Assembly: GCA_021205375.1 (NCBI GenBank)
Contig: JAJPXR010000039.1
Location: 1 to 23,774 of the forward strand
Direction: 5' to 3'
DNA from: Clostridiales bacterium
Lineage (GTDB): Bacteria; Bacillota; Clostridia; Oscillospirales; Oscillospiraceae
DNA length: 23,774 nucleotides
Shown here: piece after piece, positions 13,527 through 20,894 of the stretch
Position numbering within the stretch: the first letter of the stretch is position 1
How the letters are laid out: every line of letters starts with the position of its first letter
Position numbers and translations under genes: made by a program
Notes under the pieces: model-generated
Databases searched by the model: none
Seen by the model: only the letters and a program-made list of their open reading frames with translations
Told to the model about the DNA's origin: nothing

Positions 13527-14102
13527 ATGAAGAGACAGGTTTCGTTACTCCTGGTTCTGGTGATGCTGCTGGCGGTCTGCACAGCCTGCGGCGGGAGCCA
13601 AACCACCGGGGACGGCTCCGCGCCTGCCGGCGGCAGCGTTTCCGCCGTGGACGGGGCGGGCGGAGAAGAAGCAGACGCCGCCGAAGTGGAAGCCGCGCTG
13701 GAGCAGTTTTTGACCAGCGTTTACACCACGGACGACCAGGGCCGGTATACCGCATACCTGGCGGAGATGGAGGCGCTGGACAGCGCCGCTGGGTCGGGCA
13801 GCGAGGATTCTCAGGCGCTGCTGGACGAGGCGGCGGACAACTACTATGCCGGGTTTGTGCCGCTGGTGACGGAGGACGTGTATACCCGGATGGTGCAGAA
13901 CCGCGTCCCATTCAAGTACGATGCGCTATACGCAGACACCCCCGCCGCGGTGCAGGACGTTGCCCTGACCGCCCAGGAGGACGGCTATTCCTACGCCGTC
14001 ACCCTGCAAATCGACGGCGAGACCGAGACCCGCAGCGGTGAGTTGCAGTGGGCAGAGCAGGGCGGCTCGATTCTGGTCAGTTCTTTTTACGAGGCAGATT
14101 AG
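13527..14102 (+). CDS. Small secreted lipoprotein, unknown function
   Basis: A 191-aa protein with a type II signal peptide, KRQVSLLLVLVMLLAVCTAC, with the lipidated cysteine at position 21. A G/S/A-rich linker (about 22-50) follows, then a helical and beta region (EAALEQFLTSVYTTDDQGRYTAYL...YSYAVTLQIDGETETRSGELQW). I do not recognise the domain. The ribosome site AAAGGAGGG precedes ATG 13527. After the TAG at 14100-14102 the same frame continues open for 31 codons with coding-like composition (YVVDLTLSEGVKDSSAFEDL) to a TGA near 14198, then a terminator. The gene may thus have lost its true C-terminus by a nonsense change, or an older gene end is preserved there. Confidence 0.8.
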   Translation: MKRQVSLLLVLVMLLAVCTACGGSQTTGDGSAPAGGSVSAVDGAGGEEADAAEVEAALEQFLTSVYTTDDQGRYTAYLAEMEALDSAAGSGSEDSQALLDEAADNYYAGFVPLVTEDVYTRMVQNRVPFKYDALYADTPAAVQDVALTAQEDGYSYAVTLQIDGETETRSGELQWAEQGGSILVSSFYEAD

Positions 14103-14198
14103 GCCACTGCTCCCTACGTGGTAGATTTGACCCTGTCCGAGGGCGTGAAGGATTCCTCTGCCTTTGAGGACCTGATGAAAAGCGTCGCGGTCAAGTGA
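14103..14198 (+). pseudogene. In-frame coding-like tail after the lipoprotein stop
   Basis: The 31 codons after the TAG stay open in the same frame, reading ATAPYVVDLTLSEGVKDSS and ending in MKSVAVK and TGA, right before the terminator. There is no ribosome site or start codon at its beginning, so it is not an independent gene. It fits an extension of the lipoprotein gene cut by a stop codon, or a relic of a gene end. Confidence 0.4.
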
Positions 14199-14222
14199 GC
14201 CGCATCAACCTGATTTTCCCTT

Positions 14223-14265
14223 TCCCCGGCTGGAGCGGTGGGTGCGTTCCAGCCGGGGATTTTTT
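14223..14265 (+). terminator. Intrinsic terminator after the lipoprotein gene
   Basis: TCCCCGGCTGGA (14223-14234) pairs perfectly with TCCAGCCGGGGA (14248-14259), followed by T6. Confidence 0.93.
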
Positions 14266-14280
14266 GCGCTCTGCCGGGCC

Positions 14281-14327
14281 AAAACGAACGGACAGCCAGC
14301 CCACAACAAGGTGCGAGCTGGCTGTCC
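14281..14327 (-). terminator. Intrinsic terminator of the tannase-like gene
   Basis: GGACAGCCAGC (14290-14300) pairs with GCTGGCTGTCC (14317-14327); read on the minus strand it is followed by GTTCGTTTT. It lies 30 bp after the stop of the minus-strand gene. Confidence 0.8.
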
Positions 14328-14356
14328 CGGCAAGGAACGTGTAATTGTGCGTTGTG

Positions 14357-16744
14357 TTATCCGGCGTTGAACAGCGCGGAGAGGGTGTCCTCGTGCTCCT
14401 GGAAGATCTCCAGCAGGAAGGTGTTCCAGTGGCGGGCGTCCTGGGTGGAGCTGCCGAACACATAATCCTCCTGGCCGTAGTCGATGACGTCGAAGCCGGG
14501 CATGGCCTTGCTGGCCCCCGCCGTCCGGTAGGAAACCGCGTCCGCCAGGGAGAAGGAGACGCTGGTCACGTCGCTGGTGTCCACCCAACCGCTCAAGTCG
14601 GTGCCGGTGGCCTCAGTTGCGGTGCCGTTGGCGGTCTGGGTCTCGGCAGCGGGGGTCTCCACCGCTACGCCGTCGGCGTACTCGGCGTACATCTGATCCA
14701 CGTACAGAGAGAAGGAACTGCTCAGCACCTCAGAGGGCACATGGCCGCCGTCCCACTGCCACTCGATGGCGCAGTCGGTGCCGCTGTTCAGCCAGGCCAG
14801 TTGGAGGTTCAGGGAGGTGAACATGGACATATCGCCCTCAGACGCACCCATGACGATGCGGGTCCAGGCGGGGCTTTCCGTCCCCTCGTCACCGATATAG
14901 TTCAGCGGGTTGTACAGGGAGACGATGTTGTTGCCGTACTCGTCTCCTTCTTCGATTTCTGCGATGTCGGCGGCATAGGCTTCCACCATCTCCTCATAGG
15001 TGGAGTAGTTGGCGGAGTCGGTGCTGCTGCCCGCGGCCTGGGTGGTGCCCGCGTCGGGGGTACCCACGGTCATGGTGTCGCCTGCGCTGTCCACGTTCTC
15101 GTTCTGGGTGGCGCTGTCGGCGTCACCGGTCTGGTCGGGCAGTTCGCCGTCCGTGTCGCTGGGCATCTCGCCGCCCATATCGCTGGGAAGGCTGCTGCTG
15201 TCGGCGTCGAAGTCGCCGCCTATGCCGCCTTTGCCGCCGCCGGAGGGCAGGTCGCTGGCATCGATATCGCCCAGGGCGCTGGTGTCCGCTCCATCAGGCA
15301 GCTCTCCCCTGCCGCCGCCGTCCGCGAAGTCCGCCGCGCCGTTCATTCCGCTGGGCAGGTCGCCCGTCTTGCCGCCGCCGGAGCTGGCGGTGTAGCGGCC
15401 CTCCAGGAAGGCGGTGGCCTTGTCCTCGGTGGTCATAGCAGCCACTTCCTCATCGGAAAGGGCGCTGCCGTCCTCGTCAAACCAGGTCCAGCCCTCGGCA
15501 TAGTCCAAATTGTCCAGATACCACTGGAGGTTGGAGACAAACTCCGCCAGGTACAGGTCCAGATAGCTGCCGCCGTAGCCGTTGGTTTCGGCGTACAGCT
15601 CCTCGTCGTACTCGATGGTCAGGGCGACAGTGCTGGTCAGCTCGCCGTCCCCGTCCAGGTCAAAGCCCACGTCGGCCTCGTCCACGGTCAAATTCTGCTC
15701 GTTGATATAGTCCATGTAGGACTCGGAGAGGTATTCTGCCAGTTGAGCCTGGAAGTCGGAACCAAATTCATAGTCCGTATCCAAATAATACTCAAAGGCC
15801 AGAGCCATGTCCGCCTCGTAAAGGGAGGTAATGGCGCTGTAGGCGATGCAGCCCCAGGCCCCGTCGGACAGCTCCACCTCTTCCCCGTCGATGGTGACGG
15901 TGGTAGAGTAGGTGCCATCTTCGTTCAGGTAGCAGCCCACAGCCCCCACTTCCGCCTGATAGGGGTAGAAGTCAGAGTTGTTGGAGGTGGCGGCAAACAT
16001 GGTGGCGTGGGCGCCGCCGCCGCTGCCGCCGGTGGAGACGAAGTAGTCCACGCTGCCCGGCAGGTTGCCCAGCAGGATGTTGTACTTGACGAACCGGGTG
16101 GCCGCCTTCTGGTCGGACAGGCAGGAGGGTGCGTCGCCGGTGTAGTAGGTTTCGCCGTCCTCGTCGGTGGCGGTGTCCTGCTTGCCCCGGTTGCCGCAGG
16201 AGACGTTGATATACCCCTCGGCGGCGTAGGTGGTGGCGGCCTGGGTGTTGGTGGAGGAGCTGTAGCCCGCCGCGCCGGTGTTCAAAATCACCGGGGCGGT
16301 GGCGGCGGTGTAGACCTGGCCGTTGGTGCTGGTGATCTCCGCGTCGTAGTCGATGACCAGGCTGCCGTTGACGGCTTCGCTGTAGCTCGCCGCCGTCACA
16401 TCGGCAGCGCCGTCCCCGTCGGTATCGATGCCGGTGACGTACCCGCCGGGAACGCAGACGGAAACACCCTCCTCGTCCTCGATCTCCGGGTAGGCCACGG
16501 CGGAGACGATGGACATGACCCAGGCGTCCGCGCCGGAATCGTAGCTCCAGGTGTAATCGGTGTTGTTGGCCAGGTTCAGGGTTTCTTCGATATATTCCTT
16601 ATCGGAAGATACCGCCTGGGTCTCCGAAGCGGCAGCCGAAGTATCCGCCGCAGCGGAGCTGTCCGCCGTGGAGGAGCTGCCGCCGCAGGCGGCCAGGCTC
16701 AGCACCATGGCCAGCGCACAGAGCAGCGCAGTGATTTTTTTCAT
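14357..16744 (-). CDS. Tannase/feruloyl-esterase-like alpha/beta hydrolase lipoprotein with rearranged catalytic blocks
   Basis: A 795-aa lipoprotein: signal peptide with lipobox LAAC (C20), then an S/A-rich linker. Residues about 50-345 resemble bacterial tannase: VSVCVPGGYV (95-103), RFVKYNILLGNLPG (217-230) and the nucleophile elbow STGGSGGGAH (S241), then SDFYPYQAEVGA. An acidic, G/S/D-rich low-complexity segment fills about 452-578. Residues 611-670 give NPLNYIGDE, RIVMGASEGDMSMF (E636/D638 as candidate acid) and WDGGHVPSE (H668), completing a Ser-Asp/Glu-His triad. The C-terminal block, 714-795, with KAMPGFDVIDY and YVFGSS, matches a segment that precedes the acid/His part in Lactiplantibacillus tannase, so the order is swapped. 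It probably hydrolyses ester bonds of plant phenolics or similar at the cell surface. It is divergent from a two-component system across a symmetric operator. Ribosome site GGAGG, 9 bases. Confidence 0.8.
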   Translation of the reverse strand: MKKITALLCALAMVLSLAACGGSSSTADSSAAADTSAAASETQAVSSDKEYIEETLNLANNTDYTWSYDSGADAWVMSIVSAVAYPEIEDEEGVSVCVPGGYVTGIDTDGDGAADVTAASYSEAVNGSLVIDYDAEITSTNGQVYTAATAPVILNTGAAGYSSSTNTQAATTYAAEGYINVSCGNRGKQDTATDEDGETYYTGDAPSCLSDQKAATRFVKYNILLGNLPGSVDYFVSTGGSGGGAHATMFAATSNNSDFYPYQAEVGAVGCYLNEDGTYSTTVTIDGEEVELSDGAWGCIAYSAITSLYEADMALAFEYYLDTDYEFGSDFQAQLAEYLSESYMDYINEQNLTVDEADVGFDLDGDGELTSTVALTIEYDEELYAETNGYGGSYLDLYLAEFVSNLQWYLDNLDYAEGWTWFDEDGSALSDEEVAAMTTEDKATAFLEGRYTASSGGGKTGDLPSGMNGAADFADGGGRGELPDGADTSALGDIDASDLPSGGGKGGIGGDFDADSSSLPSDMGGEMPSDTDGELPDQTGDADSATQNENVDSAGDTMTVGTPDAGTTQAAGSSTDSANYSTYEEMVEAYAADIAEIEEGDEYGNNIVSLYNPLNYIGDEGTESPAWTRIVMGASEGDMSMFTSLNLQLAWLNSGTDCAIEWQWDGGHVPSEVLSSSFSLYVDQMYAEYADGVAVETPAAETQTANGTATEATGTDLSGWVDTSDVTSVSFSLADAVSYRTAGASKAMPGFDVIDYGQEDYVFGSSTQDARHWNTFLLEIFQEHEDTLSALFNAG

Positions 16745-16778
16745 ATAGGAGAACCTCCTTGTTTGGTTTCCGTTATCT

Positions 16779-16839
16779 TACCACAACTAGCTTGAAAAAA
16801 GATTGAAGGATTCCATCTTTTTTCAAGGTTTCTGTGGTA
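16779..16839. promoter_or_regulatory. Symmetric divergent operator/promoter between tannase-like gene and response regulator
   Basis: A 61-bp interrupted palindrome. The inner arms CTTGAAAAAAGAT (16791-16803) and ATCTTTTTTCAAG (16815-16827) are perfect complements. The outer arms TACCACA (16779-16785) and TGTGGTA (16833-16839) are too, with equal 5-bp gaps. The outer arms run into the two -10 regions (TATAGT on plus, TAAGAT on minus). Each direction therefore sees the same TTTTTTCAAG element near -35, a likely site for the adjacent OmpR-type regulator. Confidence 0.75.
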
Positions 16840-16884
16840 TAGTAACCATAGCAATATCACCCATGCACAGAGGAGGCCCCGGTC

Positions 16885-17571
16885 ATGAAGCTGATACTGA
16901 TAGAGGACGAACCCCGGATGGCGGACGCGCTGGAGGAGCTGCTGCGGCAGGAGGGGTATGATGTGGACTGTTTTTTTCGCGGCGACGACGGGTTGGCCGC
17001 CATTTGCGGCGGGCAGTATGACGGCGCTATCCTGGACGTGATGCTGCCCGGCCTGTCCGGGATCGAGGTCGCAGCCGGCTGCCGAAAGGCCGGGGTCCGC
17101 ACCCCCATTTTAATGCTCACCGCAAAAAGCGAACTGGATGACAAGGTGCTGGGCCTGGACGCCGGGGCCGACGACTATTTGACAAAGCCCTTCCACCCGC
17201 GGGAGCTGCTGGCGCGGGTGCGCGCCCTGTGCCGCCGGGGGCTGCCGCTGGTGGACGACAGGCTGTGCGTGGGCGACCTGGCGCTGGACACCAAGTCCCT
17301 GACACTGCACTGCACCGCCACCGGGCAGAGCGTCCACCTGAGCGAAAAAGAGTGCCGGGTCTTGGAATATCTGCTTGCCAACCAAACGCAGATTTTGTCA
17401 AAGGAGCAGTTGGCGGTGAAGATCTGGGGCTACGAGAACGGGGCAGAGTACAATAAGGTGGAGGTCTACATCTCCTTTGCCCGGAAAAAGCTGGCCTTTG
17501 TCGGCTCCCGGGTGGAGATCAAAGCGGTACGTGGAGCCGGGTACGAATTGAGGTGGGAACGTGGGGAATAA
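16885..17571 (+). CDS. OmpR/PhoB-family response regulator
   Basis: A 228-aa two-domain regulator. The receiver domain (1-118) has the acidic pocket E7-D8, phosphorylated D51 (AILDVMLPG), T79 (LMLTA) and K101 (LTKPFHP). The winged-helix domain (about 128-225) has the family blocks LSEKECRVLEYLLANQTQILSKEQLAVKIWG, NKVEVYISFARKKL and IKAVRGAGYEL. The ribosome site GAGGAGG precedes the ATG. The kinase gene overlaps its end by 11 bp, so the two are one operon. The operator just upstream suggests autoregulation and control of the tannase-like lipoprotein gene (inference). Confidence 0.96.
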   Translation: MKLILIEDEPRMADALEELLRQEGYDVDCFFRGDDGLAAICGGQYDGAILDVMLPGLSGIEVAAGCRKAGVRTPILMLTAKSELDDKVLGLDAGADDYLTKPFHPRELLARVRALCRRGLPLVDDRLCVGDLALDTKSLTLHCTATGQSVHLSEKECRVLEYLLANQTQILSKEQLAVKIWGYENGAEYNKVEVYISFARKKLAFVGSRVEIKAVRGAGYELRWERGE

Positions 17572-18874
17572 GCGGCAAAACAGCGCTTTCCAGCGCTCCC
17601 GGCGGCAAATCGTGGCGGTGGTGATGGCGGCGTTCCTCCTGCTGTTCGTCGTGACGCTGGCGATGATCTATGGCCTCAGCTACCGGGAGCTGTACCAGGA
17701 AAATCTGGATATGCTGGAGATGTATGTGGAGCAGTACCGGGAAAACGGCAACCCCAGTCAAATACAGCCCACAAATCAACTCCCGCAGGGAGACGACAGG
17801 CCGGAGCAGGACGGGCTGCCGGACCGGGACAGCACCCGGTATCTTCTCTCCACCTTTTATTCCGTGGCCTTTGACGAGGACACTCAGCCTTTTAGCGTAG
17901 ACCTGGGCAGCGGTACACTGTATACGGAGAGCCAGCTCTCCGAGGTGGCGGAGCATCTGCTGGACGCAGGCCGGAGCCAGGGGACTTATGGCAACTTTGT
18001 CTATTGCATCGACCAGGAGGATTCCTACACGCTGGTAACGTTGATGGACAACACGCTGGTTTCCGACAGCTTCACCACCCTCTTCCGCAACGCGCTGCTC
18101 CTGGGCGCAGGGATGGTGGCAGTTCTCTTTCTGTGTGCCACCGCTCTGGCCCGGTGGATCATTCGCCCGCTGGAGGAAAGTGACCGCCGCCAGCGGCAGT
18201 TCCTCTCCGACGCGGGACACGAACTGAAAACCCCGGTCGCCGTGGTCGAGGCCAACGCCGAGCTGCTGGAGCGGGAAATCGGTGAAAACAAATGGCTGCG
18301 CAACATTCGCTCCGAAAGTGGCCGCATGGCCGGATTGGTCGGCGAGCTGCTGGACCTGGTGCGGACGGAGCGGGAACTGCCCCAGATGGAACCGCTGGAT
18401 CTCAGCCGCCTTGTGCTGGGCGGAGTGCTCCCCTTTGAAAGCGTCGCCTTTGAGCTTGGGCGGGAGCTTGATTGCCAGATAGACGACGCCATCTCCATCC
18501 AGGGCAACTCCGGCCAGTTGAGCCAGTTGGTCTCCATCCTGATGGACAACGCCCTTTCTCACAGCACAGGGCCGGGCAACATCACCGTCCAGTTGCACCA
18601 GGAGCGGACAGCCACCATTTTGACGGTTTCCAACCCCGGTTTTATCCCGGAGCAGGACAGGACAGAGATTTTTACCCGTTTTTTCAAGAGCGACGCAAAC
18701 CGCGGCGGAACGGAACATTACGGGCTGGGCCTGACCATCGCCAAAAACATCGTGGCGACCCATCAGGGGGAAATACAGGTCGCCTGCACGAATGGGCGGG
18801 TGTTCTTCTCTGTGCGCCTCCCGAACAAAGAGAAAAAACGGCCTGGAAAGCTGCGCTCCCCGGTCCGTCCTTGA
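17561..18874 (+). CDS. Sensor histidine kinase
   Basis: A 437-aa membrane kinase. The first transmembrane helix is at about 17-38 (IVAVVMAAFLLLFVVTLAMIYGL) and the second at about 177-197, enclosing an extracellular sensor of some 135 residues of no known family. The dimerisation/phosphoacceptor motif is FLSDAGHELKTPV with H220. The ATPase domain shows SILMDNALSHS (N330), FTRFFKSD and the G-box HYGLGLTIAKNI. It phosphorylates the response regulator encoded directly upstream. The GTG start at 17561 lies inside the end of the regulator gene, with GAGG about 8 bases before it, so the two are translationally coupled. The signal sensed is unknown; a phenolic or envelope cue would fit the divergent esterase gene, but that is speculation. 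Confidence 0.95.
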   Translation: MGNKRQNSAFQRSRRQIVAVVMAAFLLLFVVTLAMIYGLSYRELYQENLDMLEMYVEQYRENGNPSQIQPTNQLPQGDDRPEQDGLPDRDSTRYLLSTFYSVAFDEDTQPFSVDLGSGTLYTESQLSEVAEHLLDAGRSQGTYGNFVYCIDQEDSYTLVTLMDNTLVSDSFTTLFRNALLLGAGMVAVLFLCATALARWIIRPLEESDRRQRQFLSDAGHELKTPVAVVEANAELLEREIGENKWLRNIRSESGRMAGLVGELLDLVRTERELPQMEPLDLSRLVLGGVLPFESVAFELGRELDCQIDDAISIQGNSGQLSQLVSILMDNALSHSTGPGNITVQLHQERTATILTVSNPGFIPEQDRTEIFTRFFKSDANRGGTEHYGLGLTIAKNIVATHQGEIQVACTNGRVFFSVRLPNKEKKRPGKLRSPVRP

Positions 18875-18919
18875 AAACGGCGCGCCGCCTCCTCAGCGAC
18901 GGCGAGCTTCGCATCTGCC

Positions 18920-19813
18920 TCAAGGGGTTTCCTGCTGCTCGGAAAGCCGCACTTTCAGCAACTCGACCAACCGCTCCGCGATTGGCGTAAAGACCTGATA
19001 TTTCTTCCAAATGATATACATTTTCGTCTCCAGCCTGGGCGACAGGGGCCGGAAGCACAGCCCGCTCGACTCACTGACGTCCGCCAGCCGGTCAAAGACC
19101 AGCAGACAGCCCAGCCCTTCCCGGACAAACACGGAGCCGTTGTAAAACAGATTGATGGTGCCAATGATATTCAGATGGTCAACGGCCTCCCCGCACCACC
19201 TGGGCAGGTCGGCGCGGATGGACTGGGGCGAGGTGATAAGCGGAACATCCCGCAAGTCCTCCGGGCAAATGACGGCTTTCTGCGCCAGTGGGTCGTCTGT
19301 CCGCATCAAAAGGCCCCAGGTATCTCCCCCCGGCAGGGAGAGGTAATTGTACTTCGACAGGTCAGGCGGCTCCACGATGACCGCAAAATCGGACAGCCCC
19401 TGCTCCAGGTCGCCCACCACCACGCGGGTGTCGCCGCTGGTGATATGAAACCGCAGCCCCGGATATTGCAGGCGAAACTCCTTGATGACGCTGGCCAGGT
19501 GGCGGATCAGCCAGGATTCTGCGCAGCCAATGCGCACGTCTCCCCCGGTGACATCGTTCAGAGACTGGAACTCGTCGATGGTCTTGTCTGCCATATCCAG
19601 GATGTCCTCCGCCCGCTTGCGGAGCAAGATCCCCTCTTCGGTCAGGCGCACATTATAATTGCCCCGGACGAACAGCTTGCATCCCAGCTCGGCTTCCAGC
19701 TCCTTGAGCTGCTTCGACAACGTGGGCTGGGAAATGTGCAGCGTCCTGGCCGCGCCCGTAATGCTGCCCTCTCTGGCCACTTCGATAAAATACCGCAACA
19801 CCCGCAGTTCCAT
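18920..19813 (-). CDS. LysR-family transcriptional regulator
   Basis: A 297-aa regulator. The N-terminal winged helix is textbook LysR (MELRVLRYFIEVAREGSITGAARTLHISQPTLSKQLKELEAELGCKLF). Residues about 90-290 form the periplasmic-binding-like effector domain (GDVRIGCAESWLI, DFAVIVEPPDLSKYNYLSL, and FYNGSVFVREGLGCLLVFDRL). The effector cannot be read from the sequence. The ATG at 19813 has GGAGG 7 bases upstream. No divergent gene starts immediately next to it; the nearest neighbour on the right is the minus-strand HXXEE gene, so its target is unclear. Confidence 0.95.
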   Translation of the reverse strand: MELRVLRYFIEVAREGSITGAARTLHISQPTLSKQLKELEAELGCKLFVRGNYNVRLTEEGILLRKRAEDILDMADKTIDEFQSLNDVTGGDVRIGCAESWLIRHLASVIKEFRLQYPGLRFHITSGDTRVVVGDLEQGLSDFAVIVEPPDLSKYNYLSLPGGDTWGLLMRTDDPLAQKAVICPEDLRDVPLITSPQSIRADLPRWCGEAVDHLNIIGTINLFYNGSVFVREGLGCLLVFDRLADVSESSGLCFRPLSPRLETKMYIIWKKYQVFTPIAERLVELLKVRLSEQQETP

Positions 19814-19926
19814 AAAGCGTCCTCCTTTTTTCTGGTTGGCTCCATTTTATCGCAAGCAGCTATTCTTTTCAAGCATAACTGACACACCGTATAGGATTTT
19901 TCTCTTATCTGTGCGATGCTTTGATA

Positions 19927-20011
19927 AATCCCCAGTCAAGCTGGGGATTTTTGTTGTTCCTGCTTGGCGGCGCAAAAACAGCTCACACGAGGCAGGTCGT
20001 GTGAGCTGTTT
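19927..20011. terminator. Two tandem hairpins between the LysR gene and the HXXEE gene
   Basis: First, AATCCCCAG pairs with CTGGGGATT (19927-19949) and is followed by TTTT on the plus strand. Second, AAACAGCTCACACGA (19976-19990) pairs perfectly with TCGTGTGAGCTGTTT (19997-20011), with T-runs on both strands. The second is the terminator of the minus-strand HXXEE gene ending at 20054. The rest of the 240-bp gap up to the LysR start shows nothing else. Confidence 0.88.
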
Positions 20012-20053
20012 AAAAAAGTTGGCATTTACAGATTCCGCTTGTGTTGAGCAGCG

Positions 20054-20755
20054 TTATCTCTCGTACTTCTCAAAGTAGCCTTTGTCATGGAATGCGAACT
20101 CTTTGCTTTTCACCCGCAGGGAGACCGCAAAGGGCAGGAGGATCAGACAGACGGCAATGCCCAGGAAAATACCGATTCCCCCGATGACCTGAACCACTGT
20201 TACAGAGTGACCCGTCAGCCACTTGAGCGCCGCCGTGCTGAGCGGTATCAATACGCACCAGGAAGTGACCAGTCCCGGCCCATAAGCGGTCTTTTTGCCC
20301 TTCTCGTGGTAGCGCCGGTACATTAGAATACCGCTTCTGGTATGGTTGATGGTCTCGCCCAACCCAAAAAACAGCACCAACGTGACCGCACTCGGCTCGA
20401 TGACCTGTGTATTGATGGTCAGCAAAATCACGACGATTTCAGCCCCCAGGTTTGTGACCATATTGGTGCAGCGATTTTGCGGATAGGCCATCGGCTCCTT
20501 CGACCCGAAGCCCAGGTTGTTCATATAATAGAAACCAGCCGGGAAGGAGTTTTCCTCAAAGATGTGCATGGGGACGGCGACAGCCAGCATACAGACCAGC
20601 TTACGGCTCATCTCCCAGGTATCCCAATTCCAGACCAGCGCACAGGCCATGACAACGCCCAAAAAATAAACAGCATACAGCCACATCTGGTCGCACCATC
20701 TGCTGAGTCCTTTTTTCAAATGAACACGCCCCTTTTGCTGCGCATAAACATCCAA
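20054..20755 (-). CDS. HXXEE domain membrane protein
   Basis: A 233-aa membrane protein. The motif HIFEE (64-68 counted from 20755) is the HXXEE signature that names the family. About five hydrophobic helices are visible (around 26-43, 52-63, 102-117, 122-134 and 165-215), with HTRSG after one of them. Its function is unknown; the conserved His and Glu suggest a metal site. The start is uncertain: the longest frame uses TTG 20755 without a good ribosome site. A later TTG at LKKGLSRW, about 12 codons in with AAAGGGG before it, or the ATG at MWLYAVYF, are alternatives. Its promoter is at 20789-20816. Confidence 0.85.
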   Translation of the reverse strand: MDVYAQQKGRVHLKKGLSRWCDQMWLYAVYFLGVVMACALVWNWDTWEMSRKLVCMLAVAVPMHIFEENSFPAGFYYMNNLGFGSKEPMAYPQNRCTNMVTNLGAEIVVILLTINTQVIEPSAVTLVLFFGLGETINHTRSGILMYRRYHEKGKKTAYGPGLVTSWCVLIPLSTAALKWLTGHSVTVVQVIGGIGIFLGIAVCLILLPFAVSLRVKSKEFAFHDKGYFEKYER

Positions 20756-20788
20756 ACGAACGATCCGCTACAGCTTTTATCACATAGT

Positions 20789-20816
20789 ATTATACTCTCG
20801 ATGAATCCTCTGACAA
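20789..20816 (-). promoter_or_regulatory. Promoter of the HXXEE gene
   Basis: Minus strand: -35 TTGTCA (20816-20811), 16-bp spacer, -10 TATAAT (20794-20789). The start codon follows about 35 bp further on. Confidence 0.75.
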
Positions 20817-20894
20817 ACAACAGTTTTTCGATTTTGTCGCACGATGCGCCCATCGTATCGCAATGGAAAGCTTGATCCATTCCCTGCGCGCCGT

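Noticed and set aside
14345..16795. 816-codon open frame on the plus strand
   Set aside because: It is the antisense shadow of the tannase-like lipoprotein gene, which has a signal peptide, a ribosome site and recognisable motifs. The G+C-rich codon use leaves the opposite frame open.
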